Part shown: piece by piece, positions 8,768 through 19,388 of the stretch
Numbering within the stretch: the first letter of the stretch is position 1
Layout of the letters: every line of letters starts with the position of its first letter
NCBI RefSeq assembly: GCF_946190275.1
Contig: NZ_CAMHZQ010000001.1
Coordinates: 231,643 to 295,642, forward strand
Length of the DNA: 64,000 bases
DNA from: Streptococcus mitis
GTDB taxonomy: Bacteria > Bacillota > Bacilli > Lactobacillales > Streptococcaceae
Direction of reading: 5' to 3'
Notes under the pieces: model-generated
Databases searched by the model: none
Told to the model about the DNA's origin: nothing
Seen by the model: the letters and a program-made list of their open reading frames with translations, nothing else
Made by a program: the position numbers and the translations under genes

Positions 8768-10054
8768 TTATAGTATCGTTTCTACCTGTTTTCGGTAGAC
8801 TTTTGGTGATTTTCCGCACAATTTTCGGAACACTTTATAGAAATATCCAACATTACTGTAGCCAACCGCATAACAAATATCTTCTATACTGTCACTAGTC
8901 GAAAGCAAGAGCTGCTGGGCAGCCTTAATGCGTTGTTTATTGAGCAATTCAGCAAAGGTCGAATTGGTTTCTCGCTTAATCAACTGACCCAGATAGACAG
9001 GATTGATAAAAAGATCCTTACTAATATCCTTGAGAGAAAGTTCTTTCTGATAATCACGCCCAATGACTTCCAGCACACTGACCACATTTTCATTCATACG
9101 GTATTGACCGAAAAAGCTGATCAGAGTTTCCTTGATATAAGAAACCAATTCATCGAAGGATTGAATAGCATGAATCGTTTTGACAATGTCCGTCATATCA
9201 TCAGCTTTGAGGTGTTCAAATAAATGAAAGACATCCATGACAAACTGGATAAAAAGCTGTTTGGTAATCGGAACACGAGGTGTATTTTCAAGAACCACCT
9301 TCTCCAAGAGGTTTAACTCTTCCACGATTTGATTGAGATTCCCCTGAATGATAACCCTATAAATCGGTTCGTAATAGGCAAAGAGACTCTGAGACTGTTG
9401 TAGATTTACAGAACCGTAAAAGAGGGCTTTCTCAGCATTCAGCTTCCAGCGTTCAAAGTGTTCTTGATAGGGAGCTTCAAAAGGTGTAACAACTAACCCA
9501 TCTAGAGGTTGGTCAGAAATGAAAATCTGCCAGTCTTGACCCAATACATAGTAGGGAATGGTGAAGGAACCTTGTTTTTCCTTGGATAGACCTATCCACC
9601 AATTCTCCTTATCCCCTAAATAACTAACAAATCCAGCCTCGTCTAAATCTTGACTGAGGGTCTGACTTTTCTTCCCTCTCTCGCCGAGCTGACCTGCAAT
9701 CTTCTCCAGCAGAATTCCTAACTCTACCTTATCAACAGGCTTAACCAGATAGTCCACCACACTAAGATTCATAGCTCTTTTTACATAATCAAACTCCTGA
9801 TAACCTGAGAGCAGGATATAGGCGGCATCTGGTAAGATCTCTTTCATTTCCCGAATCATATCAAGCCCTGTTTTGTCGGGCATATTGACATCGGAAATGA
9901 CCACATCGACAGGATTTTCCTGAACATATTCTAGGGCTTCATCGGCATGACTGGCTGTTGCGACGACCTCCATATCCCACTTATCAAAGGGAATCAAACG
10001 TTTCAGACCTTCTGTCACCATGTACTCATCATCTACTAATAATACTTTATACAT
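8768..10054 (-). CDS. AraC-type response regulator (YesN family)
   Basis: The 428-residue protein has an N-terminal receiver domain (residues 1-120) with the acidic pair DDE, the phosphorylated aspartate in VDVVISDVNMPD and the lysine in YLVKPV. A middle region of about 200 residues follows, and a C-terminal AraC/XylS double helix-turn-helix (last 100 residues; ISKDLFINPVYLGQLIKRE and DICYAVGYSNVGYFYKVFR). It pairs with the sensor kinase gene immediately upstream on the same strand. In pneumococcus the corresponding pair is called TCS07. Such systems with DUF624 proteins usually control glycan or sugar uptake, but no transport genes are adjacent. Confidence 0.93.
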   Translation of the reverse strand: MYKVLLVDDEYMVTEGLKRLIPFDKWDMEVVATASHADEALEYVQENPVDVVISDVNMPDKTGLDMIREMKEILPDAAYILLSGYQEFDYVKRAMNLSVVDYLVKPVDKVELGILLEKIAGQLGERGKKSQTLSQDLDEAGFVSYLGDKENWWIGLSKEKQGSFTIPYYVLGQDWQIFISDQPLDGLVVTPFEAPYQEHFERWKLNAEKALFYGSVNLQQSQSLFAYYEPIYRVIIQGNLNQIVEELNLLEKVVLENTPRVPITKQLFIQFVMDVFHLFEHLKADDMTDIVKTIHAIQSFDELVSYIKETLISFFGQYRMNENVVSVLEVIGRDYQKELSLKDISKDLFINPVYLGQLIKRETNSTFAELLNKQRIKAAQQLLLSTSDSIEDICYAVGYSNVGYFYKVFRKLCGKSPKVYRKQVETIL

Positions 10055-10065
10055 TTTCTCCCTTT

Positions 10066-11712
10066 CTACTCATCTTGAATTGTAATACGATACTGAACAC
10101 CTGCTTGCTCTGCAGAATCTATAGTAATAGCATAGCGGTCCCCAAAATAGAGCACAAAACGCTCATGGACATTGACAATCCCGATAGATTGCTTTTGATC
10201 ACTGTAACTGGCTTGGTGTTCAAAATGTCTCTGACTTAATTTTTCTCGAATACTTGTCAGTTTTTCAACCGACATTCCACGGCCATTATCGACCACCAAA
10301 ATTTCTACAAAACCATCCTGTTTAAGCGCTTTGATGCTAATCACATTATCTGTCCGTCTGTGGTCAACACCATGCGCGAAATAATTTTCTACCAGCGGTT
10401 GCAAGGTAAACTTGGGAATCTTCATATTCTCTAACTCTGGATCTATCTTGAAACCATAGGCAATGGACTTGGGATAGCGAACCATGCAGAGATAGCTGTA
10501 TTTACGGCAAAATTCTAATTCCTGTTTGAGAAGAGTTTCTCTTTCGTCGGAAATATTGTTACGCAAGAGACTACTGAATTCATAAATGATATCTGCCAAC
10601 TCATCTTGACTTTGCATAACTGCATACATGCGCAAGAATTCCAGCGTATTATACATGAAATGAGGATTGATTTGCGCCTGTAGGGCTCGCATATTGGCAT
10701 CTTTTTGACTAAGCTCTAGCTGATAAATATCATGGATATTCTTTTCCAATCGATCCAACATATCATTGGTCGTCTCCGCGATTAAGAGCAATTCCTGATC
10801 CTTTTCAAGTGTGTCAATGCGAAGACCTTCCTCACCTTGAGCAATAGCTTGAATGGAATCTACCAAATCCACTACCTGCTTTTGATAGTTGGCAAAGGTC
10901 TGCCTCAAAGTCAGATAGAGAATGACAATAAAGAGAAGGCTCAAACCCACAATCAAAGCAGAGCTAGTCACTGTTCCTTGTAAAACAAAATTTTTGGGAA
11001 CTGCCACCTGAACCTGATAGCCATGAGAGGTCACACCAACAAACCAGTTTTCATGCTCCCTATTGACCCTCTCACCAATATGAAAAATCTCCGTATCAAA
11101 AGGCGATGTCACAGTCACAGCCATCGGGATATGACCTCGGGTATTGTCCACAGCATGGTATAAGATTTCTGGATCCAAGGAGATATAAACAACCCCTATC
11201 GATTGATCCGTCGCTGGGTCTAAAATAGGCACTCCAAAACTATTGGCCTCTGGTTTAAAGCCTTCCGCAAGTACCGTATGACCACCTCTCTCATTTCTGC
11301 TCGAAACATAAACTTCTTTAAAGTCCTGCAAGACGATTGCAACACCCGTTATATAGTCATTCTGAACATACAGGTCATCAATATTTTCATACAGAGAAAT
11401 AGAAGTTGACGAAGCTGCTTGATGCTCCAACAGCCAATAAAAATACTCAGATGTTGATAGACTAAAGTACTTATAAACCCCTTGTATCCTGTCTTGATTG
11501 GCTACTAAATCTTGCGCTAGCTGGGCTGACTCGCGATAATAATATTCCACCTCTTCGACTGTTCGAGTAGTTACACGCTGGGCTACTCTTTGAGCTTCCT
11601 TTTCCCGTGAATCCCAGTCAGCGTAAGAAAGTAAGATTGCAAAACTCGCAATAATAATGATCATAACTGAACTGTAGGTTCGCAGAAGCGTATGTAGCCA
11701 AAACTGCTTCAT
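10066..11712 (-). CDS. Sensor histidine kinase (YesM family)
   Basis: The 548-residue protein has a membrane helix near residues 10-32, an extracellular sensor domain of about 230 residues, a second helix, a HAMP-like linker, the His_kinase block ALQAQINPHFMYNTLEFL with the phosphorylated histidine, and the ATP-binding part with LQPLVENYFAHG and DNGRGM. I placed the start at 11712, two bases after the DUF624 stop, because the protein then begins with the membrane anchor (MKQFWLHTLL). Upstream ATGs at 11736 and 11748 overlap the DUF624 gene and cannot be excluded. It should phosphorylate the AraC-type regulator downstream. Confidence 0.9.
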   Translation of the reverse strand: MKQFWLHTLLRTYSSVMIIIIASFAILLSYADWDSREKEAQRVAQRVTTRTVEEVEYYYRESAQLAQDLVANQDRIQGVYKYFSLSTSEYFYWLLEHQAASSTSISLYENIDDLYVQNDYITGVAIVLQDFKEVYVSSRNERGGHTVLAEGFKPEANSFGVPILDPATDQSIGVVYISLDPEILYHAVDNTRGHIPMAVTVTSPFDTEIFHIGERVNREHENWFVGVTSHGYQVQVAVPKNFVLQGTVTSSALIVGLSLLFIVILYLTLRQTFANYQKQVVDLVDSIQAIAQGEEGLRIDTLEKDQELLLIAETTNDMLDRLEKNIHDIYQLELSQKDANMRALQAQINPHFMYNTLEFLRMYAVMQSQDELADIIYEFSSLLRNNISDERETLLKQELEFCRKYSYLCMVRYPKSIAYGFKIDPELENMKIPKFTLQPLVENYFAHGVDHRRTDNVISIKALKQDGFVEILVVDNGRGMSVEKLTSIREKLSQRHFEHQASYSDQKQSIGIVNVHERFVLYFGDRYAITIDSAEQAGVQYRITIQDE

Positions 11713-11713
11713 T

Positions 11714-12328
11714 CTATTTTGTCGCCAATTTTTCATGGATGCTTTCATAGATCGGTTCCAACATATCACTGATAAAGAAATGCCACATCCCAATTCCTAC
11801 AAAGAAAAGTAGGGCAGGCATATAATAACCAATTGCTACAAGTAGCACAGTCCCAAGGATAACCTTGGCTACAGCTGCTAGGCTCATAAAGATGCCAATC
11901 AAGGATAGTTTGAGACTATTTCGATAGGACAAGTCAAAATAAACTTGTAGTTTCAAAGATACTGTATAAGCCAAAAAGATCAGGGCAACTACTAGAACAT
12001 TCAAAAAGGTCGCAATCAAATGAATAATAGTCTGATGAGGCAATTGCACCAAGAGATACAGGCCATAGACCAAAACTAAATCCACACCTAGAAAACTATA
12101 AAAAATCAGGTTGCTTGAGACAAAATTTTGCTTATAAAGAGACCACGCCTCCTTCAAACTGTATTCCCGAAAGCTATAACCATGTTCTGCATACAAGCTC
12201 ATCAAGGTGGCACTAGCCGGCGCTAGACCAAGGATAATCCCTCCCACCAAGGTTAATAGCCAAAAGAAGGCTGTCGCAATCATCCCTAAAAAGAAACGAT
12301 TAAAGACAAAGTCTAAAAATCTCCCCAT
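11714..12328 (-). CDS. DUF624 (YesL-like) membrane protein
   Basis: The 204-residue protein has about five membrane helices and the DUF624 N-terminus (FNRFFLGMIATAFFWLLTLVGG). YesL-like proteins are found with YesM/YesN two-component systems, as here, where the gene directly precedes and almost overlaps the kinase gene. It is likely the first gene of a three-gene operon. The biochemical role of the family is not established; a part in sensing or in the associated transporter is an inference. Confidence 0.88.
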   Translation of the reverse strand: MGRFLDFVFNRFFLGMIATAFFWLLTLVGGIILGLAPASATLMSLYAEHGYSFREYSLKEAWSLYKQNFVSSNLIFYSFLGVDLVLVYGLYLLVQLPHQTIIHLIATFLNVLVVALIFLAYTVSLKLQVYFDLSYRNSLKLSLIGIFMSLAAVAKVILGTVLLVAIGYYMPALLFFVGIGMWHFFISDMLEPIYESIHEKLATK

Positions 12329-12462
12329 GATATCCTCCTAAAAATAACTATGAAACTATTATATCATATTTCAAGCGTTTTCAAAAAATTCTAGTGCCCA
12401 TTTACAATCCCATCAAACCGTGGTACAATGAGAATTGTGAAAAAATTATCAGGAGACAATTC

Positions 12463-13032
12463 ATGAAGAAATCTATCTTAACTACACTGCTCTTTGCAGT
12501 TCTTTACTTCCTCTGCATGGGGATTGGTGTCCTTTTGGGCAATCTCCTTGACCAAACTGGAAACATGTTTTATGCGCCTGCCTTTACTGCCCTTGTCGGC
12601 GGTAGCGCCTATATGATTCTAATCGCAAAAGTTCCGCGTTTTGGAGCCATTACCACTATCGGCCTTGTTATTGCCCTCTTTTTCTTGGGAACTAAACACG
12701 GTGCCGGCGCCTTTCTTCCTGGAATTATCTGTGGCCTCCTAGCAGATGCAGTAGCTAGCCTCGGAAAATACAAGGACCAAACAAAGAATTTCCTTTCTTT
12801 CCTTATTTTTGCCTTTAGTTCAACAGGTCCAATCTTGCTTATGTGGATTGCGCCCAAAGCCTATATGGCTACCCTTCTGGCAAGAGGAAAATCCCAAGAA
12901 TATATCGACCGTATCATGGTTGCGCCAAATCCTGGAACCATCCTTCTATTTGTCGCAAGTGTTGTCATCGGAGCCCTAGTGGGTGCCTTGATTGGACAAG
13001 CCTTGAGTAAAAAATTTGCTCAGAAAATCTAG
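12463..13032 (+). CDS. MptD-family ECF transporter S component-like membrane protein
   Basis: The 189-residue protein starts MKKSILTTLLFAVLYFLCMG after GGAGA, and has five to six membrane helices, a TKHGAGAFLPGIICGLLADAVAS segment and a small C-terminal tail. This pattern fits the Trep_Strep/MptD group of ECF-type substrate-binding membrane proteins. The substrate is unknown and no EcfA/EcfT genes are near, so if it works as a transporter it must use a shared energising module elsewhere. A longer frame from 12394 has no ribosome-binding site. It is convergent with metI. Confidence 0.75.
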   Translation: MKKSILTTLLFAVLYFLCMGIGVLLGNLLDQTGNMFYAPAFTALVGGSAYMILIAKVPRFGAITTIGLVIALFFLGTKHGAGAFLPGIICGLLADAVASLGKYKDQTKNFLSFLIFAFSSTGPILLMWIAPKAYMATLLARGKSQEYIDRIMVAPNPGTILLFVASVVIGALVGALIGQALSKKFAQKI

Positions 13033-13037
13033 TCAAT

Positions 13038-13064
13038 AAAAAAGAGCCAGGCGGCTCTTTTTTA
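13038..13064 (+). terminator. Terminator after the MptD-like gene
   Basis: AAGAGCC pairs with GGCTCTT around a 3-base loop and is followed by TTTTTT; it may also terminate the metI operon from the other side because of the A-run on its left. Confidence 0.88.
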
Positions 13065-13754
13065 TTTATGACTCAATTTCTTGGTCAAGAAGTCTCCCAA
13101 GAATTGGATCGCAAAGATAATCAAGATGATAATGATGGTTGCCAAGATAGTCACATCGTGATTGTAGCGGTTAAATCCATAAGCGATGGCTACGTTACCG
13201 ATACCACCAGCACCAACCGCACCAGCCATAGCTGTTTCCCCAACAAGAGAAATCAGGGTTACAGTTGTCACACGAATCAAATCTGGAAGACCTTCTGATA
13301 GGTAAACACCCACGATGTCCCAGAAAGTCGCTCCGCTCGCTTGAGCCGCCTCAATGACACCACCGTCTAACTCAGCCAAGACCACCTGCACCTGACGGGC
13401 AAAGAAGGCAAAGACTGCAAATGAAAGTGGCACAAGAGCTGCATTTGGCCCGATGCTCGTCTTGACAATCAAGTGAGAGAGTGGCGACATGATTGCCAAG
13501 AGGATGATGAAAGGAACCGCACGGAAAATAGAGGTAATCTTGTCTAAAATCCAAAAAACAACTTTATTTTCCAAGACACCACCTGGCGCTGTCAAGACAA
13601 GGAAGAGACCTGCCACTAGACCCAAGAACCCTCCGATGATGAAGGAAAGAACTGTCATATAAAGAGTTAGATAGATGGCTGTTCCCCAGCCTGCTTGACC
13701 AGCCCAGCCCATTTTATAGACATTTGGCAAATAGGTTTGAATCAATGATTCCAT
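13062..13754 (-). CDS. metI: Methionine ABC transporter permease MetI
   Basis: This is the membrane channel of the methionine importer. The 230-residue protein has five helices and the conserved permease loop EAAQASGATFWDIVGVYLSEGLPDLIRV, plus GAVGAGGIGNVAIAYGFNRYN typical of MetI. It follows metN with one base between genes and is the last gene of the metQ-M20-metN-metI cluster. Confidence 0.95.
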   Translation of the reverse strand: MESLIQTYLPNVYKMGWAGQAGWGTAIYLTLYMTVLSFIIGGFLGLVAGLFLVLTAPGGVLENKVVFWILDKITSIFRAVPFIILLAIMSPLSHLIVKTSIGPNAALVPLSFAVFAFFARQVQVVLAELDGGVIEAAQASGATFWDIVGVYLSEGLPDLIRVTTVTLISLVGETAMAGAVGAGGIGNVAIAYGFNRYNHDVTILATIIIILIIFAIQFLGDFLTKKLSHK

Positions 13755-13755
13755 C

Positions 13756-14817
13756 TTACTGTCCTCCCTTCAATACTTTTAGCTGTACGCCTGCTTGACG
13801 AATGGCTTCTTGGGCACCTGCTAGCGCTGCTTTTTCACCTGACAAGACCACCACCAATTCTCCAACAGGAGTGCCGTCGAGGATTTCGATATTTCCATAA
13901 AGGATATTAGCCGTTACTTGGTAACGCTTGTACAATTCATTCAAAAGTGGCTCATCTGTTGAAGCTCCAGCGTACTTGAGTTGCACCAAGAGACTGTTTT
14001 CAGACAAGTGTTCCACGATTTCTTGCTTCTCGATCTTGACCATTGCTTCATCAATGCCTGTAGCTGTTGAGATAAAGTCCTGGGTCAAAGGTTGTTTAGG
14101 GTCTGAGAAGATTTCAAGGACACTGCCCTCTTCAATCAAATGCCCATCCTGCATAACTGCCACACGGTTGGCAATGTCTTTGACAATCTGCATTTCATGC
14201 GTAATCAAGACAACAGTCAAGCCTAATTTTTGGTTCAAATCTTGCAACAAGGCCAAAATCTGCTTAGTTGTCTTAGGATCAAGGGCAGAAGTTGACTCGT
14301 CTGAAATCAAGATTTTTGGATCATTTGCCAAGGCACGCGCAATGGCCACACGCTGTTTTTGCCCTCCAGATAGTTGTGAAGGGTAGTTTTCAGCACGGTC
14401 TGCCAAGCCAACCAAGTCCAACAACTTGGCTACTTTAGCCTTCTTTTCTTCCTTGCTGAGCCCAGAGTGTTTAAGGGCAAAGGCTACATTCTCCTCTGCA
14501 GTCTTCTGGCTCATCAGGTTAAAATGCTGGAAAATCATTCCGATATCTTGACGTTTACGACGCAACTGTTCGGCCGTCAATGTCACCCTGCCATCAAAAA
14601 TCACATCGTCGTCAATGGTAATTTTCCCTGCAGATGGCTTTTGCAAGAGGTTAATTACCCGTACAAGGGTTGATTTCCCTGCTCCAGAATATCCAACGAT
14701 TCCGTAGATATCCCCTTCTTGGATGTGAATAGTCACATCCTTGACCGCTGTGATGGTTCTCTTCTTTTGATGAAAAGTCACATCGATCTGATCTAACTTG
14801 ATAATATCTCTACTCAT
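13756..14817 (-). CDS. metN: Methionine ABC transporter ATPase MetN
   Basis: The 353-residue protein powers methionine import. It has Walker [11 protein letters not shown]-loop [10 protein letters not shown], signature [15 protein letters not shown], Walker [14 protein letters not shown] and the H-loop VLITHEMQ. The last 100 residues form the NIL regulatory domain, which in the E. coli homologue binds methionine and slows transport. The ATG overlaps the end of the peptidase gene by eight bases, so translation is coupled. Confidence 0.96.
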   Translation of the reverse strand: MSRDIIKLDQIDVTFHQKKRTITAVKDVTIHIQEGDIYGIVGYSGAGKSTLVRVINLLQKPSAGKITIDDDVIFDGRVTLTAEQLRRKRQDIGMIFQHFNLMSQKTAEENVAFALKHSGLSKEEKKAKVAKLLDLVGLADRAENYPSQLSGGQKQRVAIARALANDPKILISDESTSALDPKTTKQILALLQDLNQKLGLTVVLITHEMQIVKDIANRVAVMQDGHLIEEGSVLEIFSDPKQPLTQDFISTATGIDEAMVKIEKQEIVEHLSENSLLVQLKYAGASTDEPLLNELYKRYQVTANILYGNIEILDGTPVGELVVVLSGEKAALAGAQEAIRQAGVQLKVLKGGQ

Positions 14818-16183
14818 AGCTTCTAATCAGCTCCTCTACTAATTCAATATGGGTGTAGTAATCGGCGATTCGCACATTTTCATCTCCACCGTGGTCTCGG
14901 CTATTGGCATTTCCTAGACCGAAGGCCACCATTGGCACCTCTAGGGCATCAAAGACCGTATGCATAGGCCCTGTCCCCGCTGTAGTCGGCAAGACTGAAA
15001 CGCCCTGTGGATAGAATTTCTTGGCCAACTCGATCACATTGAGAATGGCTGGTGCGCTCATATCGCTTCGATAGCTCATCTCTCCCAATGTATAGTATAA
15101 TTCTACCTTATCAAAGCCATTTTTGTCTAGCTGTTTCCGAATTTTTTCCAGAACATCATGCGGTTCTAGACCAGGAACCAAACGAACCTCTAGCTTAGCA
15201 CTGGCTTCTGCTGGCAAAATCGTTTTGACTCCTTGTCCTTGATAACCTGACTGAATCCCTTCGATATTGAGAGCAGGCTCGAAAAAGAAACGTTTTAGAA
15301 AGGCTGCGCGGTCCTCTTGTAAGAGAGGCAATTCCAAACCATAAATCTGGCTGATTTCCTCTGGATTTCGTTGGGCGTAAGTGTCCACCAAGGCCAATTC
15401 ACGTTCATTTGGCTCTTGTACCTCTTCGTACAAGCCTTCAACCAAGATATGGCCATCTGCAGCACGAAGAGACTGTAGGGCTTGAAGGAGGTACCAAGGA
15501 GCTGATTCCACAACCCCACCATAACTAGAGTGGATATCGACATCAGCGCTTTTCACCTTGGCATCAAAGGTCACAATCCCCTTATTTCCACCAGAAATTT
15601 CTAGCTGTTCCAAGGCATTTTTGGTCCCTTGTTCCCAGACCAACAAATCTGCACCACGGAGTTTATCTGCATGTTTTTCCAGATACTTATCCAGGTCTGT
15701 CGAAGCCGATTCCTCCGCTCCCTCCATGATAAAACTGATATTGACAGGCAGATCATCATGGTGCTGCATGTATTTTCTCAAAGCACTCAAACGAGCCGTA
15801 ATATGACCCTTGTCATCGTCAACCCCACGCCCATACATGAAGCCATTGCGCACCGAAAGCGTAAAGGGATCCTCTGTCCACACCTGATCCCCGTCCGCTG
15901 GCACAGTGTCATAGTGGTTATAGAAAATCAGGGTCTTGGCATCTGGACGCGAACTCTTGAAATGTGCCATGACAAAAGGCGCCGTATAAGTCTCATCAAT
16001 CTCCACTTCAGCCCCCACACGCTTGAAAATCTCACCCAGATAATTTGCGACTTCCTTAAGTCCGACCTGCTGGGCAAAGACTGATTTCTTAGAAATCAAG
16101 GTACGCAAAACTTCAAAATAATGCTGGGCCACATGATCCTTTTCAAATTTTTCAATTTGTTCTTGTTCGCTAGGAAAAACCAT
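14810..16183 (-). CDS. M20 family metallopeptidase (dipeptidase-like)
   Basis: The 457-residue protein carries the M20 metal site: [13 protein letters not shown] (first His/Asp), [10 protein letters not shown] (bridging Asp), [10 protein letters not shown] (catalytic Glu and ligand) and a C-terminal [16 protein letters not shown] with a final histidine. The dimerisation lid is inserted around residues 200-360. M20 peptidases of this type cleave dipeptides or related amides. Its position between metQ and metN, overlapping metN, suggests that it releases methionine from peptides or conjugates taken up by the cell; that is inference. Confidence 0.9.
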   Translation of the reverse strand: MVFPSEQEQIEKFEKDHVAQHYFEVLRTLISKKSVFAQQVGLKEVANYLGEIFKRVGAEVEIDETYTAPFVMAHFKSSRPDAKTLIFYNHYDTVPADGDQVWTEDPFTLSVRNGFMYGRGVDDDKGHITARLSALRKYMQHHDDLPVNISFIMEGAEESASTDLDKYLEKHADKLRGADLLVWEQGTKNALEQLEISGGNKGIVTFDAKVKSADVDIHSSYGGVVESAPWYLLQALQSLRAADGHILVEGLYEEVQEPNERELALVDTYAQRNPEEISQIYGLELPLLQEDRAAFLKRFFFEPALNIEGIQSGYQGQGVKTILPAEASAKLEVRLVPGLEPHDVLEKIRKQLDKNGFDKVELYYTLGEMSYRSDMSAPAILNVIELAKKFYPQGVSVLPTTAGTGPMHTVFDALEVPMVAFGLGNANSRDHGGDENVRIADYYTHIELVEELIRSYE

Positions 16184-16243
16184 ATTCTCTCTACCTTTCT
16201 ATGAACTACTCTTCCTGACAATCCATGCTCTATACAAAATCAA

Positions 16244-16268
16244 GAGGTGGAATTTTCTCTCCCACCTC
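16244..16268 (-). terminator. Hairpin between metQ and the peptidase gene
   Basis: GAGGTGG and CCACCTC (16244-16250, 16262-16268) make a 7-bp stem without a good T-run. It may be a partial terminator or an RNA-stability element that gives more metQ product than downstream product. Confidence 0.45.
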
Positions 16269-16279
16269 CCTGTTTCTTA

Positions 16280-17134
16280 TTACCAAACTGGTTGATCCAA
16301 ACCGTCTGATGTTTCTTCGATAACTTTTTTCACTTCATCTGTGTGGTAAGCTGCGATTACTTTCTTGATAGCATCAGCCTTAGGTGATGTTTCCCAATCT
16401 TTTTTCGCAACGATGATGTTATACCATTGTTTTGAGTTTTCATCAGCTTGTTCTTTGAAAAGAGCTTTCTTGTAGTCCAATTTTGCTTCTGTAACGAAGG
16501 TATTGTTTACAACAGCAGCGTCAACTGATGACAATGAACGAGCTGTTTGGCTAGCGTCCAATTCAGTGATTTTCAAGTTCTTTGGATTTTCTTTGATGTT
16601 AGCAACTGTTGCAAGAGCAGTTCCTGAAACGTCCAACTTAATCAAGCCAGCTGATTGAAGCAAGTAAAGCGCACGGCTTTCGTTTGTAGCGTCATTCGGT
16701 ACAGCGATTTCTCCGTTTGCTGGGATGTCTTCTACTTTAGTGTACTTGTTGTCACTTCCATTCAAACCTGAGTAAAGGCGAATTGGAGAGATGTAAGTAT
16801 CTGCAATCGCTACAAGATCTTTCCCATTTTCTTTGTTCCAGTTGTTCAAGAAGTTATAGTGTTGGAAAGCGTTCAAGTCCACTTCGCCATCAGCAGTTGC
16901 CTTGTTTGGTTGTGAGTAGTCTGTGAACTCTGTAAATTCCAAAGTGATTCCGTCTTTTTTAACCAATTCTTGGATTTTGTCCCAACGTTTTTCTTCAGAA
17001 CCGCTACGGTTAACAGTTGCGATTTTGATAGTTGTTGCATTGTCTGCTTTCTTTTCTGAGTTTCCGCAAGCTACAAGAGCCAAACCTGCGACTGTAGCAA
17101 GGGCTGCTACACCAAGCCATTTTTTGATTTTCAT
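16280..17134 (-). CDS. metQ: Methionine-binding lipoprotein MetQ
   Basis: This surface lipoprotein captures methionine for MetNI. The 284-residue protein begins with a lipoprotein signal ending in the lipobox LVAC (cysteine at residue 22) and has the NlpA/MetQ body with TEFTDYSQPNKA, VDLNAFQHYNFL and the ends YHTDEVKKVIEETSDG. The start follows AAGGAG. It is the first gene of the met cluster, with a MET-box 83 bases upstream, so it should be derepressed when methionine is short. Confidence 0.95.
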   Translation of the reverse strand: MKIKKWLGVAALATVAGLALVACGNSEKKADNATTIKIATVNRSGSEEKRWDKIQELVKKDGITLEFTEFTDYSQPNKATADGEVDLNAFQHYNFLNNWNKENGKDLVAIADTYISPIRLYSGLNGSDNKYTKVEDIPANGEIAVPNDATNESRALYLLQSAGLIKLDVSGTALATVANIKENPKNLKITELDASQTARSLSSVDAAVVNNTFVTEAKLDYKKALFKEQADENSKQWYNIIVAKKDWETSPKADAIKKVIAAYHTDEVKKVIEETSDGLDQPVW

Positions 17135-17216
17135 GATTCTTTCTCCTTAAAAATAATACCGTAATAGTATCTCATACTTTATTTGATTTAGCAAATTGTT
17201 TTAAGATAGGCAGGCA

Positions 17217-17233
17217 TATAGTTTAAAACTATA
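17217..17233. promoter_or_regulatory. MET-box operator upstream of metQ
   Basis: TATAGTTTAAAACTATA is a perfect 17-base palindrome that matches the streptococcal MET-box consensus for the LysR-type methionine/cysteine regulator MtaR (MetR). It lies between metQ and the upstream amino-acid binding protein gene, in the right position to control metQ. Confidence 0.88.
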
Positions 17234-17247
17234 TCCCTAAAAACTGA

Positions 17248-17281
17248 GAAATCACCCACCTTATGCAGAATGGATGATTTC
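17248..17281 (-). terminator. Weak terminator-like hairpin after the amino-acid binding protein
   Basis: GAAATCA and TGATTTC flank an imperfect stem containing CCCACC/GGATG. It has no strong T-run and partly lies against the stop codon of the upstream gene. Confidence 0.35.
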
Positions 17282-17287
17282 ACAAAA

Positions 17288-18151
<864 letters not shown>

Positions 18152-18221
18152 TTAACAGAAAAAGAGCATTTACGCCATTATATGATATCTATCTCTGTGA
18201 TAAGTTTTCTTTATGGCTGAT

Positions 18222-18545
18222 TTAAAAGACCAAACGCAAGACGGCAATCAAGATTACTCCGAAGAGAACCGTTCCGACTAGATTGCGGTAGCGAAAGGCT
18301 ACCCAAGCTGTTGGAAAGATTGCTAAGAAGTCCAGCCATTTGATTTGAGGAAGACTACCGACCTTACCTGTCACTACGCTTGAAAGAATCAAGGCAAAGA
18401 TAATAGAGATGGGCAAGAACTTCAAAAAACGCTCAACGATTGCAGGCAGGCCCTTATACTTGACCAAGATGAAGGGAATCATACGGGGAATCCAAGTCAC
18501 CAAGCCAGAGAAAATAACTGCTAATAAAAGATACTTACTGACCAT
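18222..18545 (-). CDS. azlD: AzlD-family branched-chain amino-acid exporter small subunit
   Basis: The 107-residue protein has four hydrophobic helices and the AzlD start VSKYLLLAVIFSGLVTWIPRMIPF with conserved RMIPF. With AzlC it forms an exporter of branched-chain amino acids. It begins inside the end of azlC (11-base overlap). Confidence 0.9.
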   Translation of the reverse strand: MVSKYLLLAVIFSGLVTWIPRMIPFILVKYKGLPAIVERFLKFLPISIIFALILSSVVTGKVGSLPQIKWLDFLAIFPTAWVAFRYRNLVGTVLFGVILIAVLRLVF

Positions 18546-19230
18546 CTAAGACCACCCCCATTGTACAACCTAGCAAGGTCGAAAACAGAACAGCTAGTGA
18601 CTGAGACACCACTGTCAAGAGCAAAAAGAAGGACACCGCAACAACTGCTAGGATAATGAGCAGATTGCGGACAGGAATCCGTCTTTGCATAATCTGGAAT
18701 TGCGAAGCAAAAATTCCGATGAACATCCCAACCAGGGCAAAATCCAAACCAAAGATTTCTGGATTTGGCAGCAGACCACCCAGAGCCGTTCCGACAACTG
18801 TTCCCACAAACCAAGCCACATAGCTGTTGAGATTGTTTCCGTGCATCCACATAGGATTGACCTTGTCTGTATGAGCTAACTCGCCCATCAAAACGCCATA
18901 AGTCTCATCCGTCAAGAGACTAGACATACCGATATTTTGCCAGAGACTGGTATGACGGAAATAAGTCGACGCATGCAAGCTCAGCAAAAAGAGACGCAAA
19001 TTGATTAGAAAAACCGTCATGGCAATGGCCGCCACAGGTGCTTTAACCGCAATCAAGGCTAACATGGCAAACTGGGCGCTCCCAGCATAAACAAAGAGGC
19101 TCATCAAGCCCATCTCAACAGGTGTCACATAAGGCGCACCAATAATCCCACAGGCCAGTCCGATACTGACATAACCAAGGGCCGTTGGCATGGCTGCCTG
19201 CGCCCCCTCCCAAAATCCTTTTTCTTTCAT
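18535..19230 (-). CDS. azlC: AzlC-family branched-chain amino-acid exporter large subunit
   Basis: The 231-residue membrane protein contains the AzlC signatures ALGYVSIGLACGIIG, FVYAGSAQFAMLALI and INLRLFLLSLHAS, followed by DETYGVLM. Together with AzlD it should export leucine, isoleucine, valine or analogues. The start at 19230 follows GAGGAGAAAG; an ATG four codons earlier overlaps that site. Confidence 0.9.
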   Translation of the reverse strand: MKEKGFWEGAQAAMPTALGYVSIGLACGIIGAPYVTPVEMGLMSLFVYAGSAQFAMLALIAVKAPVAAIAMTVFLINLRLFLLSLHASTYFRHTSLWQNIGMSSLLTDETYGVLMGELAHTDKVNPMWMHGNNLNSYVAWFVGTVVGTALGGLLPNPEIFGLDFALVGMFIGIFASQFQIMQRRIPVRNLLIILAVVAVSFFLLLTVVSQSLAVLFSTLLGCTMGVVLDGQ

Positions 19231-19388
19231 CTTTCTCCTCATATTGTCTTAATAGGTGGGCTGAACAAGCTCCAGCCACAGCATGGACTATTATAACACA
19301 TTCAGGAAAGAGAAAAAAGTCTGCTGATTTTGACCATCATAAAAAGACTGGCAATCCAGTCTCAAACATATATTATAGAAATTCTCCG

